Source: Podocnemis expansa
Taxonomy: Eukaryota; Chordata; Testudines; Podocnemididae
NCBI GenBank assembly: GCA_007922195.1
Contig: ML681991.1
Coordinates: 42,548,905-42,612,904, forward strand
Length of the DNA stretch: 64,000 nucleotides
Reading direction: 5' to 3'
A model generated the notes under the pieces. It was not told the origin of the DNA. It ran no database searches and worked only from the letters and a program-made list of their open reading frames with translations. Each line of letters starts with the position of its first letter. The first letter of the stretch is position 1. Shown piece after piece: positions 14,855 through 30,022 of this stretch. The position numbers and the translations under genes were made by a program.

Positions 14855-17340
14855 TCACTGCCCTCCGCTGGGCTCTTTCTAATTTGTCAACATCCTTTCG
14901 GTTGTGTGGGGCCCAAAACTGGACACAGTATTCCAGACGTGGTCTCACCAGTGCCGAATAGAGAGAAATAATCACATCCCTCGATCTGCTGGCAACACTC
15001 CTACTGATGCAGCCCAATATGCCATTGGCCTTTTCGGCAACAAGAGCTCATTGTTGACTCTTAAACAGCTTCCCATCCACCATAACCCCCATATCCTTTT
15101 CTACAGTGCTGCTACTTAGCTGATCGGTCCCTTGCCTGTAGCAGTACGTAGGATTTTTCTGTCCTAAGTGCAGGACTTTGCACTTGCCTTGCTGAATCTC
15201 ATGAGATTCCATTTGGCCCAAAACATCAATTTGTTTAGGTCTTCCTGAATCTTCTCCTTGCCCTCCAGCATGGTGTCATCCACGAATTTACTGAGAGTGC
15301 AATCTATCCCATCATCCAGATCATTAATGAAGATGTTAAATAGAACCAGCCCCCGGACCAACCCCCTGGGAACTCCAGTAGTTACTGGTTGCCAACTAGA
15401 CATTGAGCCATTGATCCCTATCCAATGAGTCCGATGATCTAGTCAGCTTTCTATCCTCCTTATGGTCCATTCATCCAAACCATACTTCCTTAAATTGCTG
15501 ACAAGAATGCTGTGGGAAACCGTATCAAAAGGTTTGCGAAAGTGAAGGTATATCAAATCAACAGCTATTCCTGAATCCACATATCCTGCCATCTCACCAT
15601 AGAAGCAATCAGATTGGTCAGGCACGATTTGCCCTTGGTGAATCCCTGCTGACTGTTCTTAATCACTCTATTTTCCTCCAAGTGTTTCAGAATGGATTCT
15701 TTGAGGACCTGGCTCCATGATTTTTCCAGTGACTGAGGTGAAGCTGATTGGTTGTAGTTCCCCAGGTCCTCCTTTTTCCCTTTCTTGAATATAAGCACAA
15801 TATTTGCCTTTTTCCAATCATCTGGGACCTCCCTCGTTCGCCAAAAGTTTTCAAAGATAACGGCTAACGGCTCTGCAGTCACATTGGACAACTCCCTCAG
15901 CACTCCCAGATGCAGCTCTTCCCACCCCATAGACTTGTGCACATCCAACTTCTCTAACTAGTCCCTAACCTGACCTTCCATCACCAAAGGCTGGTCTCCT
16001 TCTCTCCAATCTGCGTTACCCAGAGCAGTAGCCTGGGTGCTGATGCTGCCTGTGAAGACTGAGGTAAAACAAGCATTAAGTACTTCAGCCTTTTCCGCAT
16101 CATCCGCCATGAGGATACCTACCTTGTTCAGTAAGGGACCTACACCATGCCTGATCCTCTTCTTGTTACTGATATACTTGAAGAACCCCTCCCTGTTATC
16201 CTTCACATCCTTTGCTAGCTGCAACTCCAATTGTCCTTTGGCCTTTCTGATTTTATTCCTGCAGGCCTGAGCAATATCTTTATATGCCTCCCTAGTCATC
16301 TGTCCAAGCTTTCACTTCTTGTAAGCTTCCCTTTTGTGATTCAGCTCACCATAGAGTTCTCTGCTAATCCACACTGGGCACCTTCCATATCTGCTATTCT
16401 TTCTGCACATCAGAATGGTATTTTCCTGTGCCCTTAGTAGGGTTTCTTTAAAATACAGCCAGCTCTCTTGGACACCTTTCTCCTTCAGATTAGCCTCTCA
16501 AGGAATCCTGCCCATCAGTTCCCTGAGGGAGCCCAAGTCTGTTTTTCCGAAGTCCAGGGTCTGTGTTCTGCTTCTTTCCTTTCTTTCTTTGACCAGGATT
16601 CTGAACTTTACCATCTAATGGTCACGGCTGGCCAGGTTGCCATTCACTTCTACCCTTCTGATCACTTCTTCTCTGTTTGTGAGCAGCACGTCAAGTGGTG
16701 AAAGGCCCCTATTTGTTTCTTCCAGCATTTGTACCAGAAAGTTGTCTTTAACTCTCTCCAAAAACTTCCTGGATTGTCTGTGCACTGCTGTATTGCCCTC
16801 TCAGCAGATGTCAGTGTAACTGAAGTTCCCCCATGAAAACCAGGGCCTGTGATCTGGAAACTTCTGCTAGATGTCCATAGAAAGCCTCATCCACCTCCTC
16901 CTTCTGGTCTGGTGGTCTATAGCAGACACTCACCATGACATCACACTTGCTGCAATCTCCTCTAAACTTAACCCAGAGACTTTCAACAGGCTTGTCTCCA
17001 CTTTCATAGTTGAGCTCCATGCAGTCATAAAGCTCTTTTACATACACTGCTACTTCTCCACCTCTTTTCCCCTGACTGTCCTTCCTGAACAATTTATACC
17101 CCCATCCATGGCAGTGCTCCAGTCATACAAGCTATCCCACCACATCTCTGTTATTCCAGTTACATCATAGTTCCTTGTCTGTGCCAGTACTATCAATTCT
17201 TCCTGCATGTTTCCCAGGCTCCTTGCATTTGTGTACAGGTCCCTAAGATACTGGGCTGATTGCCTTACTTTCCCCTGCTAATTGTCTCTCCTGATGTATC
17301 TTCCTCCTTGGATTTTCTCCCAGTGTCCTCCTTCCTTGGA
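14855..17340 (-). mobile_element. CR1 LINE, ORF2 remnant (EN + RT)
   Basis: A 2.5-kb non-LTR retrotransposon on the minus strand. From its 5' side (about 17.2 kb) it encodes an apurinic-type endonuclease (KDSQGKRGGEVAVYV near 17.07 kb, SVCYRPPDQKEEVDEAFY near 16.9 kb), the linker/RT start (REAYKDIAQACRNKIRKAKG near 16.27 kb), fingers and palm (VPDDWKKANIVLIFKKGKKE near 15.8 kb), a catalytic FVDD box at 15275-15286, and the C-terminal RT ([20 protein letters not shown] near 14.92 kb). Stops and frameshifts split it into many pieces, so it is inactive. The family is CR1 by order and motif. Both ends are truncated or decayed. Confidence 0.9.
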
Positions 17341-17344
17341 ATGG

Positions 17345-17553
17345 GGTAGAGCTCACTGGTGCATGTCACATGGCCCTGCTTGGGGCCTTGAGTGGTGTGG
17401 CTCTGGCCAGCATGGCACTGATGGGTTCCACCCCACTTTGGGAGAGGGATGAGGCCGGAAGAAAGGAGTGGCCATGCAACAGCAGCACAGCGTGCCGCTC
17501 AAGAGCCTGTGTGCCACCTTTGGTGCGCATGCCATAGGTTGCCAACCCTGGCC
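17345..17553. mobile_element. Right-hand part of a hAT-like element (low confidence)
   Basis: The segment ends GCATGCCATAGGTTGCCAAC then CCTGG, which resembles the terminal sequence of a common turtle hAT-type family. No matching left terminus was found, so it is probably truncated against the CR1. Confidence 0.4.
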
Positions 17554-18261
17554 TAGGCTACTAGTTTTTTGGATAAGATTTGAACTCCCTGCCATCAACC
17601 TCCATTCTAGTACTAAGTATATTTACAGCATATTTAGCTCTTTCTCCTCTAATTCAGTGTAGCAGTAACAAATGAGATATTCAGAAATAATCAACTGAGA
17701 CAATTTATCTTCTCAACAAAACAACACTGTGACAGGGCAGCATCCCCCTTCCCAGAACTTCCTGTGGGATTCTCTTTCTTTGTGTTTTGCTGTGAGTCCC
17801 CCACATTGATCCTTATTCATTGCAAAGAGTGAACATCATGGGACACAACATGGCTTTTTTAAAATTCTTCTGTTCACAAGCTTGTCTTCTCTCATAGTTT
17901 GAGTTTGAATAGCCCCGCACTCACCTATTGTACCATGCAAATACACAACAATAAATGCCATGAAAGACTGTATGCCATTATGAATTTCTGGACCCACTTA
18001 TTAAATACACTATTAAAATATTTTTCAAATTAACCCTCCCCCCACCAATTATTATCTAGGCACAACACGTGTTCTTGTATGTGTAGAGACAAACCTCTTT
18101 TTCACCAGTGGAGGTTAAGAACAAGGTACAAAAACCTGTAGATTACAAGTTTGAGAGAATTGCACAGACTGTGTCAATAACACAAGAGCACAAGGTATTT
18201 GGTTAGGGCATAACCACAAGTTCACATGCAAAGAGATCCCAGCCATGCTGTGCTGCCGCTT

Positions 18262-18315
18262 TCCAAATCAAATCAAATCAAATCATAGGGCTGGAAGGGA
18301 CCTCATGAGATGCTT
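18262..18315 (-). repeat. CR1/SINE tail with (AAATC)n
   Basis: Several AAATC units are followed by ATAGGGCTGGAAGGGACCTC then ATGAGAT, the reverse of the shared CR1/SINE 3' tail. Only the tail is present. Confidence 0.6.
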
Positions 18316-19136
18316 TACCCTAGAACAGATGTTTATGGCTGACTGACAAATGAAAATAGTTGTCATTCTGTTCACTTTAGCAGAATGGCTAGGGGTGGCT
18401 GCAACCCTGTGAAGTCCTTGTAAAGATGCCTCTTAAGACACTATGGCTATTGCAGCACAGAGTCTACTTTCACAGGAAGGTACAAGGCCTACCATGCTGT
18501 CCAAGCCCTCACTGAGGAGGTGGGAACTGGAAGCTTGTACTGACAATTCCTCACCATTTGACCAGTGTTTACTAAGTGATCAGGCTCCTACAGGCATCAA
18601 TCGCTAAAAGCCCTCAAGGGTCCTTTAATCTTATCTCTGCCAACCAAACTTGTGGTGGGGTTGACAAGTAATTAGATAAGACAGGCATCTTCTGCAGGAA
18701 TCACCTAGAGAGTTCTCTTCATGTTGGGGGGTGGGGTTGTTAAATAAAGCAAACTTCATTTTTAGCCTGCATCTCACTGAGTGCCAGGTTTGTCCTATTT
18801 GTATAGTCCTAGGGAATTATGTTTGTTGCGCACACTTATCTTGGTAGCTCTCCGAATGGCCAGCCACCAGCCAGATTCAATTTGCTAATGCTGAGGATGC
18901 TTCAATGAACGACACTTAGTGCAGCACAAAACAATTCATTTCTGGACCGCCCCCCAAGCACTGAGTTGACAAACTGCACTTCAGAGTTCCTCTCTCCTCC
19001 TCAATCATTTTGATTACTGCCCGGAGACGTGTCCTCAGTGAACCTCTTCTCACAGTTTCCTCCGAACTCCAGCGTCTCCTGGGTAAACCAGCCTGCTAAC
19101 TGCCAGACCCCAAAGCTCCCTTAGATTATTATATTC

Positions 19137-19382
19137 AAAAGAGTAGATGTGTTAGTCTAGTTCAGCTAAACCAAACAAGGAGTTCTGTGGAACTTTTAAA
19201 AGATAACAAATTTATTTATTGCATGAGTTTCCGTGGGAGAAAATCCCACTTCGTCAGACACTTATGTAAATTCCCCATCCTAAGGCATCTGATGAAGTGC
19301 GATTTTCTCCCATGGAAACTCATGCAAATAAATAAATTTCTTAGCTTTTAAAAGTGCCACAGGACTCTGTTTGTCTTGGTTT
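19137..19382. repeat. Fold-back insertion, long palindrome
   Basis: The left arm runs from GTTAGTCTAGTTCAG to GAGAAAATCCCACTTCGTC. The right arm returns from GCATCTGATGAAG to AAAGTGCCACAGGACTCTG in opposite orientation. The arms are about 100 bp long with a short spacer. No convincing target duplication was found. Confidence 0.65.
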
Positions 19383-20660
19383 ATTACTGCACCCTGAAAA
19401 AGAAAAAGGCAGGGGGAGAATGGGGACTGACCAAACCCCAGTGCAAACAAATGTCCTGAGGCCTTAAAAAAGTAAGAAGAAAAAGGAACTCCTGTTCTCC
19501 CACCATACTTCGATTAAGTCAGCAGCCAATCTGATGATGAGTTCCTTGTTACAAATTGTTCAAGGGTGATGGAGTCTAAAGGACTGCGTGTGGGAGGCAG
19601 CAACTCAAACTCCAGCCCCAGCAATTCCAGTGTTTCTCTATATGGCTTTGGGCCGCCGACTTCCACTCAATGCCAGCTTCCCTCTGCATAAAAGTGGGCT
19701 GATACTTGCCTTCCTCAGGCTAACCATTCCTCACTGGTAGGCGTGTGAGCGTCAGGTGTTCTTAGTATTAATGGTAAGTCAACAGACTGCAATGCGTTAG
19801 CAACCCCAGCGTCCAACACAACATGATGTGAGAGGCCAAGGTTTGGGTACCAAGTTATAGCTCCAGTCTGACAGGAAGTGGAAATTGCTAGAGAGAAGGC
19901 ATAACATTCAGTCCCCAGAGAGTGGCGCCTGGGGGTGGGCAGAAAACAATGTGCCAATCCAGATCCCTCCCTCAGCTGGAAAGTGCCCCTCCAACCCTCC
20001 TCGGCTGAAGAACAGCAGCTCAGGTGGGAAACCTCAAAGGAGGAAAGTGAAAATTGCAGGGAATCCTCTCTAAAGGACTCCCCATCCCTTAACCCCAGAT
20101 ACCCACATAAAACCCATTTACAAACAGGATGCAGAAAACACTTCAAAGAGACAGTTAAGTTCAAATTCCCATTAAGAAACGAAGAGGAACATGCTTGCCT
20201 GGACTGCCAACACCATCTTCATTCTCAAATGAAAATCCTCAGGGGAAACCTCTTTCACTTTTGCCATTTTGCTGAGCTTGGAGAATGAAGATTGATTGGC
20301 CCTTATTTCCCTAGCTGGCTCTCGTGCACTAATGCTTTGCAGCAAGACTGGGTTGCGAATGCCGCAAGGGAAGGCAGCAATCGCAACCACACGCTGTTTT
20401 CACTGGACTTAAAAAACAGAACAAAATTTCTACTATGCTCAGGTTTTGTAAAATTTCATTCCTAACCAAACCCAACTTTGTGAGTTACATAGCTTTCAAG
20501 ACTCCTGTCAAGTTGATATGACAACTGTGGTGTTCCTATGCTCCTCGAACCTTTGCTGACATTAACTGATGGCATGTTTCCCACCAAACTAGACTGTGAT
20601 CCCTGGTGATTCCCCCTTTGTTTTCATCACAACAGTGTAATCACAGCAAGCAAACTTCTA

Positions 20661-22280
<1,620 letters not shown>

Positions 22281-22408
22281 CTGTTAGATAATCCAACCCC
22301 TCCAACAGTTTCTTTTCTCTTGAAAAATCTAAAGCAAAGTTTTCAAAGGCATCGTTAAAATTGATATCTGGTATCAGGACTTGAGAAGATGCAGTTGCCA
22401 TGGCGACT
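22281..22408 (-). CDS. MID2: MID2 internal exon, COS box (128 bp)
   Basis: The translation runs [20 protein letters not shown] followed by [20 protein letters not shown]. This is the end of the coiled coil and the COS (C-terminal subgroup one signature) box, which in MID1/MID2 targets the protein to microtubules. VAMATASS and [10 protein letters not shown] fit MID2; MID1 has VSMATASS and INLNDTFDTF by recall. The acceptor is CTTTCTTTCAG (AG at 22409-22410) and the donor GTGTGT (GT at 22279-22280). The exon enters in phase 2 and leaves in phase 1, and the length matches the human exon. The single base left at its end joins the next exon to make Ala before PNPPS. Confidence 0.95.
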
Positions 22409-23128
22409 CTGAAAGAAAGCAGAGAGCATCAATATACATTAGGGTGTGTTTGGACAACCCAGCTGCCGGTTCGATCACTGATAATAAAGGCACAAACAGC
22501 CTTGCAGTCATGTTACACACCATGAGGAAAAACACCCCCTCCCAAAACAGGCTTCTCTGGGGATCCCAGCAGCAATGCCATGGAGAAGGACTGGTCATTT
22601 TGCTTGCTTTTGTTAGCAACAAACACTTCCTCCTATAGCTCTGAAACAATCACAGACATTATGCTGGGCTGGATGGAGCCACATAAATGATAGTGCTGCC
22701 TGTTCTTCCAAGGAGCAGCATGCTCCCATTCATGCTTTATGTTCAAGTTTCTCAATAACATGCCTCCCGTTGTTGGCCAAGCTGTACATTTGCAATTCCA
22801 GACTGGGTGGCACTCCATATATCAGGAGATCCATAATGATGGGTCTCACAGGCCTCGTCTGAACTAAGACATTTCTGCCAATATTTCCCACAGCTTACAA
22901 TTTCCACTGGTGGCCACAATGCTGTGACTTAGACAGAGCACTAGCACCCAGCAGTGTTTTCCACACTGAGCTGTGCACGTCAGCTCTCTATAGAGTTGGA
23001 TTGAATTATATCAGTAGTTCTTAACTGATTTAGCATTGGGAGAAGGACCAGCTGTGGAGAAGTGGGAACCCTCTGCTAGATTAGTCAGGGAAGACACGGG
23101 TGTTGATCCTCTATCTTTTCTGTTTGGG

Positions 23129-23686
23129 TGATGGGACACAGGTGGGTGATATGAGGTAGAGCCACTAGGGGGCAGGGGGGTAGTGTTTAGGGAGCCTGTA
23201 CCTGGGACCCCCCGCTGGTCACACTGGATTCAACTGGTTGGACCAGGGGGCGGAGAGGTGGGCAGAGCTAGGAGGGGAACAAAGGACCGGAGGGGGAAGA
23301 GGGAAAATGGGGGTCCAAGAGACAGGACCCTGCCCTGGGGTGTAGCCCTAATCCCCTGGGGGTTTCACTTCTGGTTGTTCTGAGGGTGCTGATACCAACC
23401 GTCCTTGCTGCTGTATGAACTGGTTTGCTAATAAACCCTCTGATTGCCACACTGGCTGAGAGTCGCTGCTGATTGGGACGATTGGGACCCTCCTGGGGGA
23501 GGAAATCCCCTCCCAGGGAGACCGGACAGAGCAAGGATCTGACCCTCTGAGCCTGGAGTTGGGGGCTGGCTGCACGGAGCGTGGAGACCCGAGGTGCTGG
23601 ATGGGAGGAGACTCCACTGTGGCAGAGACCTGACTGGCTGTGGACAGAGGGGATCCAGGAGGCTTGTCTGGGGTCTCCATCACACC
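23129..23686 (+). mobile_element. Probable solo LTR
   Basis: The segment starts TGATGGGACACAGG and ends GTCTCCATCACA, giving short inverted ends TGATGG/CCATCA. Within it lies an AATAAA signal at about 23431 in a context (GGTTTGCTAATAAACCCTCT, then GATTGCCACACTGGCTGAGA) typical of a retroviral or retrotransposon R-U5 junction. No internal coding region is attached, so it would be a solo LTR. A target duplication was not found; family unknown. Confidence 0.5.
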
Positions 23687-23964
23687 AGCTCAACCATATA
23701 GGTGAACTAGGCAGTTGCCTAGGGCTCTAGGCTTTAAGGGACACCAAATAGGATGAAAGTAAAATTTTTCAGTTTAAAACAAATGTTAATATGTTATCTC
23801 TTATAATATGTGGGGGTGAGGGGGGCACCAAAATAATAGTTTGCCTAGGGCACCAAAAACCCTTGGGCTGTCTCTGATTGCCTGTCTACATCCACTGTGA
23901 CCCGCTGCTGAGTGGGTGTTACAGGTTCCGCTCTCTCTGGCCAGTTCCCAGAGGATATGAGTCA

Positions 23965-24075
23965 GTTATGAACCTGACTCTTTAGCTCATGCTGTAGCAT
24001 AGCAGCTTGTGTTTTTAGCTCTGGAGGTGCTCAGTTCAACCCCTGGTGTTTCAGCCAAGAGGGCCTCAGTGGCAC
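23965..24075 (+). repeat. tRNA-derived SINE remnant
   Basis: A-box-like TTTAGCTCATGCTGTAGCAT and a B-box-like CTCAGTTCAACCCC lie about 50 bp apart, resembling a tRNA-derived turtle SINE. It is degraded; no cloverleaf-forming tRNA gene is supported. Confidence 0.45.
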
Positions 24076-24536
24076 TGAAAGGAACATAACCAATGACCAG
24101 TAATCGGTCAGTAGCTGACCACAGCACCATCTTTTTTTAATGTTTCATCTACTGTTCTCACAGGCCATTCACAAACTTCCATTCCTGTTGTACGGTTTTG
24201 CTGATGGCACTGGGCGATGCTGCAGGCTGCTACACTGTAAAGTGCTTTGACACTTGGGGAGACTGCTCTTTGTCATTCAAGATTTAAAATTAAAAAAGCT
24301 GGGTCTCTGTCTCCACTGAACATTCCAGAAATGGAGGAGAGCCAGTAGCACCACTTCTCTAGCTTAGTCAGTCTGTAAAGATGGTTCAGAGATTCAGAAA
24401 ATGGGCACAGTTAATCTCACAGGATAAGGGACCATGCTCAGAAGAGCTGAGAGCTACTTTTTCTACCCGCCAAAAAATCATTTTCATTATTTTCTCCTGT
24501 GGATTCAAACCCACATTCACTGGCTGATAATGCCTA

Positions 24537-24773
<237 letters not shown>

Positions 24774-26244
24774 CTAGGCTTATTAATCAACTGACTAAAG
24801 CTGCCTTGTTCAGGACAAGGCTGAGGGCAAGGCTGCAGAGATGACTTGCGCTCTGCCTCTTGAGCATATCTAAGGCGTTGCTTTGAAATGAAAGGAGAAA
24901 GCTCTAGTCCTAGCAGAGAAGGCCTCTCCAGGGAAGTTAGCAGCAGGAAAACTCTGTGGAATAGTCCGCTTTGGTGTCTCCAAGCCAATCAACTATGTTG
25001 AGGAAGAGAGTTAAGAAGCATTTAAAGGCACATTCTTCATGTTCATTTCAATTACAGAACTCAGAGACTGAAGCCTTGGGAAAAAGGCTTCTGGTTGCTC
25101 TAAAGTCTTGTGTGATTGGAATAGAAAAGTGATTGCAGACACTGATGGCTGAAATTGCATCTCACTCCCTTTACTTTAGCACAAATCAACAGGACATTTG
25201 TGTAACCCCTTTTCAAGTTGGCCCAGTTTTATGTCAGTGCAATACAAGGCAACCTCACACATCTCTAGCACGGCTCACTCAGTGCACAGCTCAGACTTGT
25301 TCTTGGAAAGCATTTCAGTTTCAGCCACAAACAGTTTCATAACTGCAAACAGTGAGTGAGATGTAGCTATAACATGGGATGGGGAAGTAACCGGTACCAC
25401 CTGGAATGAGATGCAAACTCAACCAGCTGTAAACTGAAAAGATGATCAGATGCAAGCATGCACAAGGAATTACAGACATCTCAAAAGCGGTCAGCCCCAT
25501 CGTGCACCAAGCTGCATTAGGGTATGAGGAAGTCCATTTCTAAGTGGCATGATAACAATTAGTTTGTCACCATTCCCAGCCTCAAAGTTCTTGCTGCATT
25601 TCAGAAGTCATATTGTCGCTTAAGCTAGCCAAAGTTTAAATCAGAGGAAATTTAATACTGTCAGGGAAAACAATTTCCAACAAATGAAATAAAATTTTAG
25701 TTTGTCAAGCATCTTATTTTTTAATAATTAGGCAAGTGGCAGATACCAAATGGAGTGGGAGGGCTGGAATTGGAATTGGAAAAAAATGCAAAAGATTGGA
25801 AACATGACAATTTCAAACTGGAGAAAAAAAAAGTTTGGGTATGAACAAGACATAGCAATCTGGGCTCCAGTGATCAAAGAGCTGGGAAAAAAAAGCATCA
25901 CACAAAGGAGAAACTTTGGTTCTGGCAGGATACCACTGGGTGGTTTCCCTAGTGTTTAATGTAGGGGCATGTGGCAATTTCAGAAACTCTTGAATAAGAT
26001 GTATGGAAGAGAAATAAGAGGTATTTAAAACACTCTCTTCACCCCTGGACACTTCGCTGGGGTCAGAACAGATGCATGGATTTGACAGGGCACTCCCGGG
26101 TTTCACCTTAGAGGCTGCAAAAGTGGCATGAAGTCAGGGAGAATCAGTACAAAAGAAACTGTATTGACAACCTCACTGTAGCTATGTCCACACTTGAAAA
26201 GCCCACCCCATCTTCAGGGGAAGCTAGTGGACACTGCAAATGGG

Positions 26245-26480
26245 AGACATAAGATGGAGGAGGTAACATCTTTTACTGGACCAGCTTCTGTTGGTGAAAG
26301 AGAAAAACTTTTGAGCTTATGCAGAGCCCTGCTTCAGGTCTGGGAAACGTCACAGCTAAATACAAAGTAGAACCGATTGTTCAGCACCAGTAGTTAACAC
26401 ACAGTCCACCGTATCTCTCAAATATCCTGGAACCAACACAGTTACAATACTGCCTACTAATAACGGGACACAGTTACACA
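26245..26480. repeat. Penelope-type repeat, second subfamily
   Basis: GTAACATCTTTTACTGGACC then AGCTTCTGTTGGTGAAAGAG and GCTTCAGGTCTGGGAAACGT match a common turtle repeat by recall. The far end (CTGGAACCAACACAGTTACA) corresponds to the other terminus of the same type. It is diverged, with no ORF. Confidence 0.5.
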
Positions 26481-27050
26481 GCTGTGGACACCCTGCAATA
26501 TAGAACGCCTGCCTCGTTCCCAGGTGCAGCAACTTCTGATGGGAAATGCATTTCCAAAGATATTTTCAGTGGCAGTTTGAATGGTTAAAACAACAGGCAC
26601 CCTGCAGTAATAATCCTTATGTCTCAGAGCTCTGCCCTACGCCAACACGCATGACCCACAACCCTCACAGCACTGTGCAGCTGAACGGTGCCACATGGAT
26701 ATATTTTAAATAAAACAAATCACCACCTCTGTGTGGGGGCAGGGAGGGGACGGGGAGATAGCCTCTCCTGTAGGTCTTTGGGAATCTCATCAACGCTTCT
26801 CTCTGGCTGCCCCTCACCTTAGGAAAAAATGACTGGGGGGGGGTGATATGTTCTTTCATGGATATGTTTTACACACATCGAAATGTGTATGCCCCATGCC
26901 CCCTTACCCCCACTTCACATCCACAGTCCTGATCAAACGCTGGCACACGTGTGCACTCATACCCAACACCAAATGACATGTGAACCTGCAAAAGTCTATT
27001 CTCAGAGTCCTTCCCCCCCTACATCCATACCAGCCTACGGATAACACTCC

Positions 27051-27067
27051 AGAGAGAGAGAGAGAGA
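27051..27067 (+). repeat. (GA)n microsatellite
   Basis: Short run of AG units in the intron. Confidence 0.9.
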
Positions 27068-28035
27068 TCTACATGCATACCTATACACAGCAGAGTTGGC
27101 CAGCATGCATACACCTGCATGTTACTCTCCTGTCCCCACTGAGTTTTCTTGCCCTAAATTATTTTGTTATATTTTTCTGTTTTAACTAGAGAGATATATA
27201 TTTTGTAGATTTCCCCCCTCCAAAGTTCACATGACAGCAGCTCCCAGAGCTTTTCACTTGTCAGTTCCTGAGTCACAGCCGCTGCCCTGAAGCATCTTGT
27301 CAGTTTTAAAGCCCAGTCCATGACTTTGAAATCTGACAAGAAACAAGAACCAGGGCCTTTGGAGCTGACAGGGAGAACACTTGCATCGCTCTCTCTAGCT
27401 GTCAACACTGTCAGCATTTTTACAATTAAACATCACACTTGTCCCCTCCCTGACACCACTGCCAGGCTCACACGACAACATTGGCAAACGACCCATGGAA
27501 AGCGCACTTCACGTCGTCTCATCACTTCAGATCACTTTACAGTTCCTACCCCAAGCAGCCTTTGGCACTTCCACAGGTATTGACGACAGACAAACTGTGA
27601 AAGTTGAAGACTATAAGAAACCAGCTCTGAGAACAGCCAACCCTCAAACCAAACAGCAACAAATTCCTTCCATACTTGGCACACTGCATTCCTCAGCACA
27701 TGCCCAAGGGAACTGATGCACCATGAGATACATACAAAAGGGCAACTGAACTGGCAGTGCTAGACCAAATGAATTCCAGCATCAAAGCACCTGACCCCAA
27801 CTCTCTGTTTTAAATTTAGGGAGATCTTGCCTGAGTGGCTCTAACAACACCAGGTGAAACCCAATCCTACCAGGAGAGAGCTGGGACTCTCAGAAAACCA
27901 AGCAACCAGATTCTTATAGGTCAAAACGTATGTTGTGAACTCCATCCCACACTGAACCGACCGGAAGCACTCTACTGTGTAGAAAAGTGGACCATTCAAA
28001 TTCTGAATGGTGCCACGGAATGACTTCACTTAGAA

Positions 28036-28460
28036 CCCGGGTTGCCAACTGCCCATAAATTTACTGTCGGTTAAAAAAATGTACAAATTCAACACTGTCA
28101 GTAAATCCATAAATAAACGAAAACATCCACAAATTAGGTAAAAACAAAACATTGGTTTTTGACACTGATTGTTGTCATTCATAATCACTCCTTGTATTAT
28201 AAAACTACACTGACCATGACTTTATCATTTCTATTACTACACATGCCCAGAGAACCAGATTTGATCAATTAACTGTAGCTAAAACAATTAGGGTCCAAAT
28301 TCCTGTTTACAGAATATCACAGGTGAGTGCACACTTTTGTGACATTGTATTGTTTATGGTATTTTAGTCATGCCAGTAAAAAATTACTGCATAAGGGAAA
28401 AAAAAGTCAACTGCAGCTCATCATGTCTATAAAAACTAAAATGCAAGGTTGGCAACTCTG
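28036..28460. mobile_element. hAT-like element, diverged
   Basis: The left end contains GGGTTGCCAACT; the right end in reverse reads CAGAGTTGCCAACCTT. These form an inverted terminal repeat of about 14 bp. The interior is AT-rich. No 8-bp flanking duplication is evident, so the exact ends are approximate. Confidence 0.5.
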
Positions 28461-29144
28461 AACACGGCGGAATCTGGAGGCACTGGTCAAGGTAGAAAGG
28501 TCCCTGCAGCCAAAGTAAATGTTGTCCTTAGCAAGCGCAGAATAAACAGCACTGAGTGCAGATGCCATCTGTGTATCCACCTGCACCTGAAGATCTAACC
28601 CAATCCCCCAAACTGTGAACTGGAGGGACAAGTGACAGGTGCCGAAATCATCTTGCTGTCTCTTCTGGTTGTTTTCCCCAACCACCCAACAATCTAGTCT
28701 CAATGGGGCTGAGCCCTAGCCAGCTGGCTCTCACCCCAGCTCCAATCTCATTCACACAACAAGTAAGTCACTTCCTCACATCAATTGGCACAAAGGAGAT
28801 AATATCTCAGAGCAGAGTGCTGTCAGTGTAGTGGAAGCATTTTAACTCCCTGGTGACTCCAAAGATTTTTCTGAGAATGACGGTGGAAGCCGTTCAGTTG
28901 CTACTCCTGCTTGGAGTACATGACCCTACTTTCACAGCTGTAAAGAAGGGTACTGAGGACACAACCCTGATAAATGGCTGCCTTTGCAACCAGGGTTAGC
29001 AGTTTGTTCGCCAAGGCACAGAAGGTAAGTTTGCCAAAGGTGACAGAGGTTTTGCTGATTCTCACATCAAGCTCTGTATGAAGGCTAAGTGAGCTGGTTG
29101 CAGTTCAGCCAAGATAGCAGAAGTGATCCACGTTGTCCAGAACT

Positions 29145-29389
29145 TAGAATCATAGAATCACAGAGTTGGAAGGGACCTCATGAGGTCATCTAGTCCAACC
29201 CCCTGCCAAAAAAGCAGGACCACTCCCACTAAATCATCCCAGCCAGTTTTGTCCAGCTGGGCCATAAACATCTCCAAAGACAGAGATTCCAGCACCTCCC
29301 TAGGTAGCCCATTCCAATGCTTTACCACTCACCTAGTAAGAAAGTTTTTCCTAATATCCAGCCTCGACCTCCCCAGCTGCAACTTCATT
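29145..29389 (-). mobile_element. CR1 3' fragment inserted in the LINE
   Basis: It opens AGAATCATAGAATCACAGAG then TTGGAAGGGACCTCATGAGG, the reverse of the CR1 3' terminus, and runs to CCCCAGCTGCAACTT. AACTT precedes it (29140-29144) and also closes it, possibly a 5-bp duplication. The LINE reading frame resumes directly on both sides, which fixes the borders. Confidence 0.85.
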
Positions 29390-30022
29390 ACTGACGTAGA
29401 CTTTGGGAAGGCTGTTAGTGCTCTGTGACATGACAGCTGTTTTCTTAATACTGATCAGCATGCAAAACTTGATACATGCATCAGAAAACTTATTCATCAT
29501 GATCTGCAGTTCACCAGGTGAATTAGAGACAAATGCAGCATGATCTGTGAAGAGCCGATCCTGAATAGTGACCTGGGAGATATGTCTTTTGCTCTGAAAT
29601 TGCATGATATTAACCAAGCTGCTCCCCAGCTTCTATTCAATTAGCACACAAGATTGATTGATTCCAAAAGTGAATTTAAGAAGAATAAAGAAGACCGCAA
29701 AGCTGGTAGGTGCTAAGATGCAGCCTAGCTTTATGCAATATTGGAGCTAAGTTCATATGATGTTTCATTGTCTTACTGGATAGTTGCCTTCATTCCCCAT
29801 GGAACTCATTAAATAGAGTGAGCACTTTTTGTCGACAGCCAATTTTCAAACAATATCTTGCATAAGCCATTCCTGCTAACTGTGTCAAAGGCCATTGTAA
29901 ATTAAGGAATGCTACCTAGAGAGGGACCTGTTGTTCACAACAGGTTTTTCTTGCAAAAAAAAGTGCATTGTGGAGGACGTCACCCATGCAGGATCCAACT
30001 CTGAGCCAACACTGGCTCAGAC

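Noticed and set aside
23183..23693. ORFs of 66-141 residues near 23.3 kb
   Set aside because: They fall in the GC-rich LTR-like segment and are open in competing frames on both strands.
28407..28703. 98-residue minus-strand ORF
   Set aside because: It overlaps a hAT-like right end and lies next to the decayed LINE; probably repeat sequence, with no recognised domain.
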